A stretch of 64,000 nucleotides of DNA from Camarhynchus parvulus (taxonomy: Eukaryota; Chordata; Aves; Passeriformes; Thraupidae): assembly GCF_901933205.1 (NCBI RefSeq), contig NC_044573.1:37172993-37236992 (forward strand), given 5' to 3'. A program made the translations under genes and the position numbers. The notes beneath the pieces are model-generated. The model was not told the DNA's origin and ran no database searches. It saw nothing but the letters and a program-made list of their open reading frames with translations. Shown in pieces: positions 1 through 14,868 of this stretch (positions are counted from its first letter, which is position 1; every line of letters starts with the position of its first letter).

Positions 1-932
1 CAATGGCAAAAGAAGTTACAAACACAAGAACTAGGCCACAAAATACTACTACTAAGAAAAAAACATAGTAGAGAAACAGAGTTGTTTTGATTCAGTTCTG
101 AGAGCTGATAAACCAGTTCTACGTGTGGAATTACAGGTTTAGAAACTTAGTTTTAGCTGATATACCTTCAAGGCTTCCTGACCACTCAAGAAATTTCACC
201 AAAACCTTGCACTGAAAAGAATGCTGTAATATCAAAAAAAACCTTCATTCCATTCAAAGAACATGGTATGTGACAACACATTCTCTTAATTTTCTTTCTA
301 CACGGTTTACAAATGAATCACTAAGAATAGAAGTGCAGGGAATCACATGTACTTCATTATTGATTTAGGTGTCAAATGTTTTGAGTGTGTATTCTTAAAT
401 CAGCATCAAATAGATGATATAATCGTGATTGAAATTAAAATATAGCTAATCTAATGTATTCTGATAGTTCTTCAATATTATGGGAGCTTAGTTCTCTAAC
501 ATTGCTTTGCTATGTTAGAACATTGATTAAAGAAGGGAGATTTTACTAGAAATTTCATTGTGAAAATTTTTCTTTGGCAGAGTTTTATTATATTCTTGTT
601 GAACTTTGGCCTCTGTACAATAAAGCCTTCTCCCCATCCTTTGAATTTAACCACAAATATTAAGCAAAAGACAGAGCCAAAGACCAAATTTGCATTCTAG
701 TTTTGCTGTGATTGCTACAACTGCACAAGACATGCTAATATGTGTTGATACAAGCTCTAAATACAAACATTAAAAACCCAGAGCATCATTACTATGATTC
801 ATTCACCAGTTTAGAAATCATTAACCTGTAACACATTTGCACACATAAGTTCAAGTAAACAATCCAAATTTATATAAAAGTCTTTCTTGTGATGACAAGT
901 GTATAGGTGCATGGGTGTGTTTTAGGATGCCT

Positions 933-964
933 GTGTGTATATGTATCTCTCTGTATATACACAC
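933..964. other. Short inverted repeat (hairpin), 10-bp stem
   Basis: GTGTGTATAT at 933-942 pairs perfectly with ATATACACAC at 955-964 across a 12-nt loop. The arms are alternating purine-pyrimidine, so the site could also be a decayed (TG)n/(TA)n microsatellite. No function is implied. Confidence 0.6.
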
Positions 965-3900
965 ATTTACTATCATACAGCACTTTAGAGCATCAGGGAC
1001 CAGACTGAGGGCAAGTGAAATATCTTGAAAGTAGAAAAGGGGGCTGGAATATGTGACATTCGTGGGAGTAAGGGAAGAGTATGTACTGGCCATAAATGCA
1101 AGATAATTCTGTACGTTTTTTGTTTTCTCACAAGTTTTAAGACAAGTAGGGAGAAATATGGATAAAGAGTATAGAAATACCTTATGTTGCTAATTAATCA
1201 CAGCTTTTCTGGAATATTTTAGTTGATATTCACATATATTGTAAATAACATATTTATGAAGCTTTAGGTACTTGAAGCTGGAGAAACCCAAGGTAGCATA
1301 TTATGCCACAATTTTGTTCAGTGGTATTTTAATCAGTCCTATAAAAATCCTTCTAACTTTGAATATTTTCATTGAATCACAGAAAACATTCACAAATATT
1401 CAATAATTAATTTGAGTTAGGGAAGAATATGTAGATATTTTTTTACCTATTAAAAATCAACAGAATTAATCTTAACCACATTTTTAATGCACCTGTTACT
1501 ACAAATTTACAACTAGCATATCCAAAATAATACAAATTATTTTATTCTATTATTCCATGGAAAGATGATTTTGACAAATGAAAAATAGAATAAACAGAAG
1601 AGGTGAACTCTACCAATTAATATAAGACTGTTGTAAAAGGCCATTTAATGATATGTGTTGACATGGTTTACTTGGATCTTTCAATGGATTTGTTTTGACA
1701 ATCTATGACACTGAAGTGTAATACATGGAATTAATCAGTATACTGGGTGTATTAGGGAGAGCCTCAAAAGCAGATATCAAAATGCACTCATTTCTGGGAA
1801 GACACCAATGGCCCTAAGAGAAGGGATCTCTCAGAGGGAATTATATTCTGGCTTTCTGTTCATGTATAGTGTGCTTGATCACACAAACAACGTTACAAAT
1901 CCTTTGCAGGTAAAGTTGGGTATGAAAAAAATTAAAACAAATCAAAAGTTCCCTTAATCCCCATATAGTAGAGAAATCAATTTGTTTTAATATAGGTAGG
2001 TACAGTGTAGTAAACTTGGAAAAAAAGGGCATTGCTGATCACTGCCTCAACAGGAATTCTCAGTGCTGTGTATGGTCAAATGGGATAATACAATGTTTAT
2101 AAGAGAAGGACCATCAAGTAGAAATAGAACATGTCTGTGCACATCTCGTTAAAATTTTTGTGATAGTGCCGTGTTTAAAGCACTTCAAGGAGAACATGAA
2201 ATATTGGAAAGATTTCAAAGAATTAGAAAAAAGATGTCCTGAAACATGAAATTTACAGTTTTCAGTTTAGTCCTTTATACACTACAGAAGCAATTCAGGA
2301 GGAACTTAGTCATTTGACACAGAAGCTACTCATGATAAAAAATTATATAAGCTCTTGGTAGCTCTTAATTTTGCCAACAGAGGGTTAATACAGTTGCCAA
2401 AGACTAAAAGTTGCTAGCTTCCAACTCAAAGTTCCAATTGCCAGTGTAGTTATTATGCCCTGGAACAATTTATGTATCGTATTCAGGATTCTACAATGGC
2501 CTTTAAGATAGAACTGGATAGATTTATTAAAGAGATATTTTAACCCAGTTCTTAGGGGAGGACATTGTCATGTATTTATAGCCTTAGATTCTATGGCTAT
2601 GTCTCTATTAGCAAATAAAATGTCCTGAGCCTGTTCTCTAGTGGCTCAGCATTTGTGCTTGGAAGCCTGCTAATAATTAAACACTATGGGAAGTACTGGA
2701 GCAATGCTTGGCCGTGCTCTAGCTCTGTTTGTTTCATTAATGCAGTTGCAATCTGCATTTTTTTTCCTGTGGGAGTGATGCACCAAATGTCCTGAAATAA
2801 CCTAGACTCATATTGAATTTCATCACAAAATTTGTAGTTATTATATTCATTGTGATGAAAAGAACCTATTTTTGCTAGTGATCCAGTCCTCAAAACCTTA
2901 GGAAGAAACAAAGTTCCCAAAGTATCAATACTTAGTAAGTTCTATAGAAACTAAGCAATAAGAGGTAAGTAATGTTTCTGCTTTACCGCAGATTTGAAAG
3001 GAGGTCTTGAGGCTTCAGAAGAGTTAATTATATTTTTACTCAGTACTACAAAAGAATGTATGATGAACAGCCAGCCATTGCCAATAACTTTGAAATCAGG
3101 AGAGCACAAAGGCAAGATTGGTAGAACTGAGGCCATGGAGTGGCTGAACATCAGGAGATACATAGATTTCAAAGCCAAAGAGATAAGCAGACCATCAACG
3201 CTGATGTTGATGCCTGATAATGTGTGTTTGAATAAAACATGCCTCTTATTGAAAAAAAAGAGAGCTCAAAGATTGACTGAATTTTGACTTCCACAAAAGC
3301 AACCACACCTTATTTGAAGCCCTGTTTGGTTTGCATTTCTTCTAGTAGCCAGATTCTCTTATTGTTGAAATTGCATGTCTAATCTCAATTGAGCTTTCAA
3401 TTTGCATTTGAATTTGACTTTGGTGCTCAGCATTTTGTTTTAGTGATATCCCTCTTCATAAGATCAAAGAAAACTTTAGTAGATAGAATTCTATTCCCAT
3501 GAAGATATTTTTGTTCTGTTACTTTTGTACAAGTTACATTTCAGTCTTCTTTCTAAATAGCTGAAACACTTTGGAAGTGTTGCACTCTGGAACATTCACA
3601 ACTGTGTAGTGTTTTCTCAGACTTTGTGATTCTTTGTGATACCTTTCTCAGTTTTTCACCCTTTATTTTTAGGAAGACACAGGATTAATACATATATTCA
3701 AGAACTAGCCTCACGAAGACTATAAAAATTTCTTCTGCTTCTGTCACTGCACTTTTGTTGGCGCCCCATAAATAAGTATTTGCTTCTTTGCAGTGGAGAT
3801 CTACATTGCCCATAAAACCAAAGATGCAAGGCTTTACAAAGAACTTAAATATTTTTAGGGAATATTTCATTAAAAAATGAAAAATCCATATAGAAGAATG

Positions 3901-4323
3901 AATGAAATAAGAAGGTAGAGCAGGAAATAGGAAAAAGCTATGTCTGTGACTGAGATATAGTATGAGATAAAACAGAAAAAAGCTGGAATGAACAGAATCA
4001 GAACAAAGATGGGTTGGTTAATAGTAACAAATAATCTGATGTCATCAGTGGCTAGAGATCCTTCTTCATGCTGATTGACTCCTTCCTGCAGAATGTTTCA
4101 GTCATAGGGAAAGGAGAAAGTGCCATATTCAGGCCTTCTGTCCCTTGAAGTCAAGTGCTGTCCTGTGTAGAGCTTTGTAGATCCCTGGACTCCTTGATCC
4201 TTAGAGTAAAAACATGCTACAGAGGGGCAGTCCTTACTGCAAACACCTCACAATCTACAGGGCAACTCTGCCATTGACAGGGGAAGAAAACACCTAGACG
4301 GGGAAGCACAAGAGATCATCAAA

Positions 4324-4361
4324 CCAGTATGAAACCAGTATGTTTTCATCAGTATGAAAAC
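4324..4361. repeat. Tiny tandem duplication with overlapping 8-bp hairpin
   Basis: CCAGTATG occurs at 4324-4331 and 4335-4342, and CAGTATG recurs at 4350-4356. Overlapping the last copy, GTTTTCAT (4342-4349) and ATGAAAAC (4354-4361) form a perfect 8-bp inverted repeat around a 4-nt loop. This is probably a replication-slippage scar. Confidence 0.55.
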
Positions 4362-7300
4362 AGCAGTCAGGAAAACAGATGCCTAGCAGTTGCGTATATG
4401 AGGTTTTCATGTGTTTTTATCATAATGGAAAAGGATTTTAAATAGTGATTTGAAGGTGAACAGTGAATGGGGCTCTGTGGATATTTAGAGTGCTCCTAGT
4501 TTGGGTAAAGGCAAAGTGTAACGCATATTTGTACATGTTCTTACAATTTAGTTTTGGAGACAAAAATTATTACTTTAAGTCTGCGCCTATGTATTCTTTC
4601 TTAAGTTCACTGGCATCATTAAAACAAGACATGAATTGTGGTTTTGCATTTGAATATTTGTATTAAAATCTACAGTTTATTAAGGAATTAGTTTTAAATA
4701 ATGTGTAGTTCTTGGAAATACTTTCAATTTTATATTCAGCAGAATATACAAAATCTTAGAAGATCAACATTGGAAGGCTTAGCTTCTTTATATGTGGTTG
4801 GTGTTCCACAGTAGCCCAAGCTAATCTACGTCCTGTTTCCTCTTTCTCTCCCACCAGCAGTTGTATGTTCCTTCCCATTCTCTTGGGCCAGGTCCAATAC
4901 TTGGTTCATCCTGCTGTTTTCCTACTAATGAATATGATCTGACTAGTGAATATGAATCTGAATATGATTTGCTATGAAGCTAGCATGGTGAAATGGCCTG
5001 ATACAGTATGAGGTGATCAAGTCAGAGTAGATAGAATGAAGATGGTGGGAATAAAGAGTTGGGAAGAACAGATAAAGCCAGAGATAACAAGATGTCAAGA
5101 GACATTGTTAAAATGGCAAAGTCTCTCTCATGAGCTACAAACCACGGTCTGAATGACCAACAAGAAGGCAAAGAAACTGGAGAATTTCATTGGCTAAGGG
5201 GTAAAATTCCTTCACTGAATCAGAAGCAAACAATACCCCCTATGGTATTGAGGACATCCTGTGCTTTCAAGTATGTTTAGTTGCCTATGAAGCTGAAGAG
5301 CAGCTGTGCTCACTTCTAGGAGTTCATAGCAGAAATTGTCCAGCATAAAAGCTTTGCCAAATTTTTCATTCTGGAGGTGCTAATGATGATAATTGATATT
5401 CACGGCCTTTATTGTATTTTTCAGTAATAGATATCAGACCTGTTTTATCACACTTTACTGTGATGCTGTGGTGATTGTAGTATAATCCTCTGACAATATT
5501 GTGGTATTTCACTGTGTAATCTGTAACTGTTTTGAAAAGGTAATATTGACCTACTTAAATATGAGAAATTGTGTCTCTGATATAGATATACCTGCCTATT
5601 GACTGTGTCAAAAATCCATCTCTTCTTGTGTACTCCAACCACTAAAGTAGTTTGTTGTTGTTATACCTGCCACCCTTAATTTCTTCTGGAGTACAACAGG
5701 TACAATATAGAGTAATTTTGTTTCATAATACTCTAAAATAGTACATCATTTGCTTGTGGGTCGTTTTTACAGTTTACTGCAGAAATATCTATTCTATGGT
5801 GCCAAGGATCTGAAAATCCTTTAATTATTTAGAATGGCACTGTTTAGTAGGTTAAATAGTATGATAATGTTTATGATAGATCAACAACTTTTTTCATTCA
5901 TCATTTAAAACTAAATTTAGCTAAATATTTTTATGTAAAAGCTGAATTACACTTGATTTTTGTTTTCCTTATTTGCAGGATCTATATTTCAGTATCTCAT
6001 AAATGGAACCACATAGTTTAGAAAGGTGTAATTTTTTGGGTTTTTTAAAATGAAAACCTATAGATTTAATTACATGTTTACCTCAGTTTAGTCAAAATGT
6101 GTATTAGCAATTCTATAGATTTCCTATTTTTCTGCTATGTTGTATATCTAGACCAAACCAAATGTACTGTCAGACTAATTTTGATGGGGCATGTACCACA
6201 GTAGATAATTACTTCACTTTGCTTAATGTATTAGAAATCCATAAGTAGACATTTGTTTTATGTGAAAAGCAGGCAGCCTATTAGACGTCAGGAACAAATA
6301 ACAAAGAGGACTACTCAGACTAATACAGACTAAAGAACAAAAGCTAATTAATTCAGAAATTTTATGAGGTGATTTTTCATTACACTGTAGTTGCATGTAC
6401 TGTACCAGAATTTCTTTTCAGCTCTGTTTGGTTGTAAATCAGAGTTTCCTAATACTGTTTTCTTCTACTTTTATTTTTTCACATACATTGTATGTTAATA
6501 TTTTTTTACAAGAAAGTGTTATTTGTCCTGTATGTTATTTCTGTAGCAGAAAACCACCAACAAAACTGAGTTTGAGTCTAATTCACATTTTAGTGTGTAT
6601 ATCATCAGCATCTGGCACTATAGAAGATTCTTCTGGGCTAAACTGGAGAAACCACCCAAAATATGTATTCCTTCCAGTGCTACATGCAAGTAGTAAATTT
6701 ACAAAAGTAGCGCACTTTCTAAGATGTTAAGCACAGCTAGGTTGGCAGGTCAGTGATTGTGTCTTGCAATGTCAAGTACTTATTTCTAGAGCCAAAACTT
6801 GCCAGCAGTAGAACATCTGAAAATCTGAAGCAATACTATTTTTGTGCTGCTAAGTTGTTACCTGCACATCAGGAAATTCCATTAATCTACTGAAGACAGA
6901 TAGCATGAAATCTGGTTTTCTAGGGCTGTCCAACTCCCAGAGGCCCCAGTGACACCAGCATGTATCTGACTTCTTAAAATTGCTGGGGTAAGGCAAAAGA
7001 AGGAAGAAGCATAGCACAGCCAGTGGTTCAACACACTAAATATCAAAAAAAAATGGCCACTGTATTTTTTTTTGAGAAATCAATATCCCAAGTGGCTTGG
7101 TGACAGAAGAATATAGTACTTAACCTTGCAAAAAAATGCACCTCTCTGCAGAGTTATCAGGTGGATGTGCAGTGTTAATATAAGTTAGAGAGCTACCTAA
7201 AAATCTTGATCAAGATATTTGAAATGTCACTCTGGAGCCTTCCAGTGCTATCAGACTGATGGAACCATCTAGAAGAGTCTTTCCTCTGTTCTTTCCAATT

Positions 7301-9400
7301 TTTGTATATTACATCAACATACTTTAAGTGCTACATCATGCTTCAGTAATAGAAGGGCATTCATAGACCTGTACCAGCCAAGCCCATTTGCCATCAAACA
7401 TTCTTCCCAACTTCTGTCTCTCCATTACTTTTCCTCAGTGCATCAGTCCACTTTTACAGCTGGAAAACATATGATATAGGAACCATAACTTGATACATTG
7501 CTTAAAGTATATATTTCATAATGAATAAATAGTTTAATTAAGTGTAATAACAGTCTGTTCAGGCAGAGAAGGGACAAATGTAGGCTCTATAGACTTGATC
7601 CTGTCAGAATGCCAGTGTGTTCTCAAGACCTGAATTTCTGAAGCTTTGCTTTAGAAACAGGGGCTCTAATCCTCCCATATTTCTTTTAAGGATAATTTGA
7701 TTCAAAATTTGAACTTCTCTCAGAAAAAAGAAAGGGGAATTTGTAAGATTTTCAAAATCACAGCTGTAATCTTAGGCACCATGAGCTGTTTTCGTTAATT
7801 ATTAGAATCATCCTTTTGTGCAAAAGTGTATTTGACTAATGGATCAAGCACAATGTTTAGTCTCAGAAACTTTTAACTTTTTTTTTAATCATAATTTCTG
7901 AAATTCAACCTCTGAAAAATTACCCCTAAATTTAAGACCCTACATCACTCTTCTAACATTAAATATTTCCTCCCTTTACTTAATCAGATGTGGGTTACCC
8001 TGGATGTTTGATGAAGCTCCTCTCCTGCATTCATTGATTACTGTTTCCAGTAAGTTACCTTATCTGTGGAATGTTCCCTTTATGCTGATCCAAAATAGCT
8101 TTATTCTCAACATGTTACAAAATGCTGCAGACACCTTTTGTGATAAATCTAGGATTAATTTATAGCACAAATATGACAGTAAAGTCTTAATAACACTTTA
8201 TTTCTCAAAAGTAACTGGAGTAATTGTGGGAGTTTGAGGTCCAAAAAAGCCTTCTCATTTCCATATATAGTTTAATTTCTGAAGGATACTAAGGAACTGA
8301 CAAGTTAAACATATCAGATCCATATATATCAGATCCAACTTGGTATTTTGGGTAGTTGTGCCCTTTGTTTAGAAGCTTTGTCATCTGTAACAAATATACT
8401 TTAAAAATAAAAGAACGTTAATAACAGTATATTCTTTTTAAAAATTCATCCAAGAAAACCCATAAATTATTTGCAACCTTCTTAAGATCTCTAGCATTTT
8501 CTCTATCTGAAAATAGAGATGTTGCTCAAGTAATGTTGCCCTCACTTTTTGTCAGCAGATGATCACCTTTCCTGTATTTGTTGAAGAGAAGGAAATAGCA
8601 TGATGTATGTTTTGTGACTTACTTCTCTTCAGATTCTATCTGTTTCCTATGAAAATACATTTTAAAATAATTTACATTTAATTTATGAACAAGTATTCAT
8701 TTCCTTCACACTGGATTTAAGTTGTCTTATACTTGCATTTACATCATAACAATTGAAGTGTAAAGCACGCTATCAAACATTTCTTTAACTTATGATATGC
8801 TCTCTTTCAACAAAACCTCCTATATTTTCATATGAGTTTCTGAAGTTTCCAAGTTCCATTGCAGATTGTTTATTAAAAGTTTACATTGCCTTTCAATACT
8901 TTGTAAATCTGAATCATCAAAACTAACAGAGTAGCTGTGAAAAAACAGCTTTGAAAAGAATTCCACAAAGTAAAATCACTAAAATGAGAATTTTTGTGTG
9001 GTAGGAAATGTTAAATGCAAAAAAAAGATGTATTCCGTTTCAATCAAGCTTTGGACAACATGCACTTTGGATCATGTATTAATTTGGAAATTTTACTTTT
9101 TTCCACATTTTCTATTCTTAACAATTGTTTTCCTCGCTGAACCTGTCTGTAAGATGAATAGAAGTTGTCACAGTACACAGAGACGTTCAGGCCCAAAACA
9201 CAAAAATGTTTATCCCATGTTTTTCTTCTTTGACAGTGTACATGCTCTGTAGAACATGAAAAGTATTTGTTACAATGATACTTATTCTAAGGATATCTTT
9301 CCTGTTGCTGAACTAACATTTATTCATCTTCAGAAACCATCTAGCATTTAACACACTTTGGCTGAACTTCATTAATTTCTTCCGCTAACAGTCTCAGGTT

Positions 9401-12400
9401 TTCTGAAAGAAAGAAAGGAAACATAATACATTTTGGCAAATTAATTCAGTAGCTACCTCATACTTATTATGAAGTCATGAGTTGATAGGGGAATTTCAGG
9501 ACTAGATTGCTGGACTAGGATTATTGCACAGTTTCTCATCATGGACATTAGAAGAAATTGTTACTTGGAGTGTCATGTGCTTTCTCATTGCCTGTGTTCA
9601 TTAGCGGGAGGTCAGAGACTTGCCTTCTTGGTCAGACTGCACAGCACTTGCAGCTGTCTGAAGAAAAGTGCTGTGCATTAGAACATATCCAAATAGTGGG
9701 GGTACTGTTTGTCAGACCAGGTGCAAGAACAGAAAAAAAATCCATGCTATGCCAGAAAGAAGAGGAGGATAGACAGAAGAGAAAAAGCACAAGGAAAGAA
9801 CAAAAACATTCCTTCTGCTCAATACTAAACTATAGTCATTGAAAAGAATACAAGAGGTTATTCCAGCTCGCTTGTTGACTAAATTGTATGTTCTTCCTAC
9901 AGATAGTTCCTAAAAAAGAACCATTCTTTGTTTTCCTATGTACAGACACAGTATCTGTTGTTTATTACTATAATCATAGTGTGCATAGTTTAAAATGTGG
10001 GACTATCAGGACAGGCTGTGTTTCTCCTTCTGGTTTGCCAGACACTAAAAACCATACTCTTATTTATTTCAGCTTGTTTGTGATTTATTAACAAAATTTA
10101 AACTAATTTCTTATACATTGTTTCTACTAGCCTGATCTGTTTCATAAACATTGGACTATATCTTTTTATGCCTTGTATTTAGGCCATATGTTTTTTGTCC
10201 ACCATCTTTTATTTTTTTACAGATGAAAAAGTTCTCCCAAAATTCATGGAAACAGAATATGTCTGAGTTCTGGGTGTCTGCTTTTTTGAAACACTTTGTC
10301 AAGCTTTGGACAGGTGCAAACATCTGTGGCTTTATAAAGCTCGTGGTTGTCACAGGATTAGCTATTGTAGAGAGCATCTCAAACTCTCTTAGCTCCTGGA
10401 GTCTCAATTTACTCATTCTGCCAGACTACCCACTACCCTCTAGCTCAAGCCCGTGTACAGAAATCCAAGACATGAATGCATCATTAGGAATTGAAGGCAG
10501 TTGAAGGCTTATCTAAGAAGGAATCATTCTGACTCCTTTGGCAAAGATCAGATAGGTGATACATAGTGCAGTGTTCATGTTTTCCTTTTTTGGTATTTTG
10601 CTTAACAGCCACTATACATCTGTGGCTCTGTGCATCGATGTATACCAGTGTTTTAATGCAGAAGCACATTGAAATAATACACACAGTGATTATCGGTGAA
10701 AACTCTGCTTAGGTTTAAGAATAAGCATGATCCTGAAAGCATTTTATTGGAAGGTTGAAGACTACATTCTGACTTTATTAATGCTTTGGAAAAAAAAATA
10801 TTTCTATTTTTCTCTGTCAGCAATTCTCATGTTCGCTGACTCCATTAGTAGGATTATGGTCAGGTTACTATTCAGTACAGCACTGGAATGTGTTGCTTTC
10901 TTTTGTACTGAAGTACAAAAGCTCTTGTCAATTTTTTTTAAATTGTGGGCTAAGCAATTTTGCTTTGCAGTTGTCAGAAAAGTGAATGTGTGGCTCTTCT
11001 TGACAACTGATTATCTAGATATTTGCCAGTAGCCACAGCAGTAGGTCTTTATGGTTTTGTGTTCATTTGAATGAAGGAGGAAAGAACCATAGATGTGGTT
11101 ATTTTTAGTTTATTTTGGGGTTTTTTTTTTTTTTAATTCACCTATCTTTCAACATTGCCCTTTAAAACATCAGATGACTTTTGCAATTTAAGAATTTTGA
11201 CAAAATTACATCAAAAGAGCAGGTAACGAATGCTGTGGCACTGCAGCTAGGAATAAAGTGTTATACTTGCTTTATGTAAACCAAGAGAGAGATTTCAGTC
11301 AAAATAGTTCAAAACAGGTGAGAGTTCAGTTCATCCTTTCAAGTAGCTCCTCTTAGATACACTGGAGAACGAAATCTTTAAAGAGTGTGTCTGATCTCTC
11401 AACTTCAATCAATTGGCCCAGCCCACAGACAGAGTTTTGTAGCCTACTCTCTATTAAGAAAGGGTATTGTGTGGTTAAAATGGTCTCTTTTCAGGAATTT
11501 CTCATACTTAGGAACTATAGGTTTTCAGCTCACTAAAACTTGTTTTGTTATTTTAATAGACCTGTTAACTCTTTTATAACTAGAAAGGCTAAAAACGTTG
11601 TCACCCAGAAAGTGTCCTGAGCTTCAAGTGCAGTGTTAATATTCATTTACAAGGGAGCAAAAGCAAGGTCAAATCAGCTGTGTAGCAGACAAAGATGCAT
11701 AGATGCAGGAGACTACCATGGATGAAGGGGGAAAAAAAGAGCAGAGCTCAAAAGGAGGCAGGAAGAGAATGCAAGAAGGCTTGTTATAACTTTCTGTGAG
11801 GTCTGGTTTCTGAGCTTCAGACTGGAGAGATTTGAAGACAGTCTGTACCTGAGGAAAGCAGCACAGCTTTCAATCATTTCTAGTATGAAGCTCATACATG
11901 TGATATCATAGAGAGAAAAAATGATCCTCAGTTCCATCATACATTATGAGCTTCAAAAAAAAAGGTACTAACTTTGAACTACAGATGGCAAGATCACAAG
12001 CTAAACTGTGTTCATATGTCAAACACTTGTGTGCTTGTGCATGTTTGCAGCAGCAGGACTCCATGACTGGTACCAAGGAAATGCAATCCATGTATGGAGG
12101 TTCAAGATCTACTGATAAGATCAGGGCTCAGTAGCAAGTTCCAATCACCAGGGTAGATTTCTCAAAGAAAATAAAAAAAGGAATCAAGATCTAATTTTGG
12201 TATGAATTTTTAAGCATAACAGACAATGTCTTTCCAATATGAATGAATTAAATATAAATGTATGTCCATATTTTTCTTTAAAACTCATCCTTTAATTTTT
12301 TCCCCTTTTCTTTGGTTTTTTTTTAAGTTCGTCTTGGCCTTGGGGTTTTTTGTGCCATCAGTGATTATCTCCATATCTTAAATAATAACTTACTGGAACT

Positions 12401-14868
12401 CCATAGCTCATACTGAACAGGAAGTCTTCCCTGTAAGCCAAATCATTTTACAATACACAGAATAAACAGATGAAATCGAGTCTTGAAAAAATAAGTAGTT
12501 TTAAGCATGCAGGCATGGGCAGAGCTTTAAAGGTGTAAGTACCTTATTACACTAAAGCAAGCTTTGACCACATGAAACTAATTGGTTTACAAAACATACA
12601 CATCCAAATACAGAAATGGCCAGGAGGGTTTACAGAAAATAAATAGACCGTGGCTAGCTCAAAACTTTGGTGTTTCTCTGAGTATGTAATCTTTAAATTT
12701 CCAGCCATCTAGTTTGGGACAATTATTACCCCTTCTTTAGGCTTACATTTGAGAAATATACTCTCAGCTTTATCTCAGCCTGAGTGAAGGGTTATTTTCA
12801 GCTGTTATGAGGGAGTATTTATTTACTCTAATATTGCCATAGGTCTCTCCTTAGGCTAGTTCCTGTTATCCAACAGGAGCAACAGTGTTTTCCAAACTTT
12901 TTGTGATTGCTAAGTGATTTTTCAACATCAAAACTGGGACTTCATGGAGCAAGTAAAGATGCAAATGTGTGTGGTTAAAGAACTACAGTTGTAGGCAGAC
13001 ACCTATCTCAGTCTGATTCTCAGAAGTGATGCAGTCAGGGAAATAAATCAGGATTTAAGTGGCATTTTAAAAACTCAGTAGTCAGTTTTATAGGTGCTTT
13101 TATATAATGATTTAACACTCAATGTGTATTGTTTTCTTTACTGTATGAAACACAGTTGAATGACTTCTACAATGCAGTCATCTGGGAGCCCATTCCGTAC
13201 CCTGAATTTAATCTATTCAGTGGTGTAATTCGCACCCCACTGAAAAGGAGGAAATAAACTGGTATAAAATTAAAAACCTCCAGTTGTGTTTATCATGTGT
13301 AAAAATAAATTAATAATAAATTATATTTTCATTTAGAAATAATTTGATTTTTAAGTGTATATTAAAACACTTGGCAATCATCTTGCTTTCCAATAGCTGA
13401 CAGACAGGAATATTTGCTACATAAAGCAGCTGAGAGCTCTCTCTGAGCAACCTGGTTCAGGTACTGGGACCACTAAAGCCAAGTAAGCTGGCTCCAGGAA
13501 GCTAACCCTTCAGGAAAGGGAGACAAAGCCTTAAGCAAAATGCCATGATAGCTTGCAGAGTTCAGATGCCTTCATGGCATTTGTGTGCCATGTAGTTACT
13601 GACAGATATGCTAAGGACTAAAAAGGGGCAGGTGTTACCGACAAAGCAGAGAGATGGAGCATCGATGCAGAAAATTTCTATTTACATGCCTATGCTTTAA
13701 CAATAGCAGTTTTGCCATTTTATCAGTAGATACTCTGAAATGAAAGACAAAATTAATTTTATCTGCTATTCCTTGATTCTCCAATTAAAATGCAACTGTT
13801 GCTTTAATTTGCAGGCCTTTTCAGTAGCATTTAAATGATCATCTGTATCCTGAAGCAGCCTCAAAAGCCTGCCTACTCTCTGAATTCTTGCCATATTTAT
13901 AGTCCTTTAAGCATTCTCTGATCTCACAGGGTGCTGCTCCAGCAATGCCAGCGATGAAGGGAATGTTGCATAGGCTGGCTCTCCACGACGTCTCCCCAAA
14001 GCCAGCCGAGATGTGTGACAAAACATCTCATGACCTCTCTGCGCTGAACTTCCCACTGCTATGTGACACTGAAAGAGCAACAGTGGCAGATCTTATGAAA
14101 GAGCTATGTAGTCAAGGTTTGACTGTTCTGTTATCAGGGAATTCAAACCTTGTAGGTGTTTAAGTCAAGCTGGGTGGAGCTGAGGAATGACAAACATCCA
14201 TCATCCAGGTGTTTTCTAAATGGATATCTTCTAGCTTTTTGCATGGGTTTTTTTAGGTTTTGGTACCACCAAATACTGCTTTTACTGACCAAAAGCCTCA
14301 GAATTACAAGTTCCATTTAACAAAAACACAAGTTCTTAGAAGATTCTTGGAAGAAGAACTTTTTATTTGAGCAGTCTGTGAAACCAAATTATCTGTTTTT
14401 AAAAATCCTATTATTAGAGTTGCTTAGCATGAGAGGTAAAAAACTCACTCTGGGTATTCAGCTAGCAGGGGGTGTTCTGCACCCCACCCTCCTGTGACCT
14501 GGAAGAACACCAGTTCTCCTGGTAGTACATGCTCATTTTGGACCTGCACTTTTGGCAGGGAGAAGTGAGAGCAGCACAGCTCCATGGCCAGGGACAATTC
14601 AGGAGCCAAAGGTGACCCCAGCACAGGCTGGTGATCCTTCCCAGTCCCATATAGGATAGCTGGTAACAGGAGTTACCAGCAGCCACAGCCAGCAGTGTCC
14701 TGAGGTCTGGCAGCACTGAGACTCCTCAGAGGTAACCTTGCCTATAGGTGCATCTGGACCTTCACAAGCTCTGTGGTTAAGGTGAATTTTGTGTATCATA
14801 AAATAGAAAGTGTGAAATATGATCTACATTTTAAACCCCTGTTTCCACTGCTGTTTGTACATTCATGC
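9401..14868. other. Noncoding DNA, no gene recognised
   Basis: Open frames here reach 117 codons (10151-10504, plus), but none resembles a known protein, and none is flanked by a convincing acceptor/donor pair with matching phase. A G+C-richer patch at about 14460-14780 has ORFs on the minus strand that I do not recognise. It directly precedes a CR1 copy and could be an older unclassified repeat. A T14 run follows a G4 at 11117-11134. A possible old hAT end lies near 12883. Confidence 0.65.
12883..12902 (+). mobile_element. Possible relic of a hAT (Charlie-like) transposon end
   Basis: CAGTGTTTTCCAAACTTTTT resembles the recurrent hAT/Charlie terminal inverted repeat pattern CAGTGGTTCTCAAACTTTTT, with about 17 of 20 positions agreeing from memory of the consensus. 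I could not find the matching opposite end or an 8-bp target duplication. The call rests on one short motif and may be chance. Confidence 0.2.

Larger units (their letters stand above)
1..9400. other. Noncoding AT-rich DNA, no gene recognised
   Basis: No exon, RNA gene or transposon that I can name is visible here. Open frames on both strands are short (up to 111 codons, at 6395-6730), low in complexity and unlike any family I know, so I treat them as chance. Stretches rich in A and T alternate with ordinary sequence, and CpG is scarce, as expected for methylated vertebrate DNA. Small local structures are present: a 10-bp-stem hairpin at 933-964 and an 8-bp-stem hairpin at 4342-4361. This could be intergenic or intronic. 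Sequence alone does not decide between them. Confidence 0.7.

Noticed and set aside
2994..3287. 97-codon plus-strand frame
   Set aside because: No recognised domain. The lysine-rich end reflects an A-run, and an opposite-strand frame overlaps it equally well.
10151..10504. 117-codon open frame with a plausible AG acceptor (TTTTTTACAG) inside
   Set aside because: After the acceptor, one frame gives only 13 codons before a stop. No matching upstream exon or family resemblance was found.
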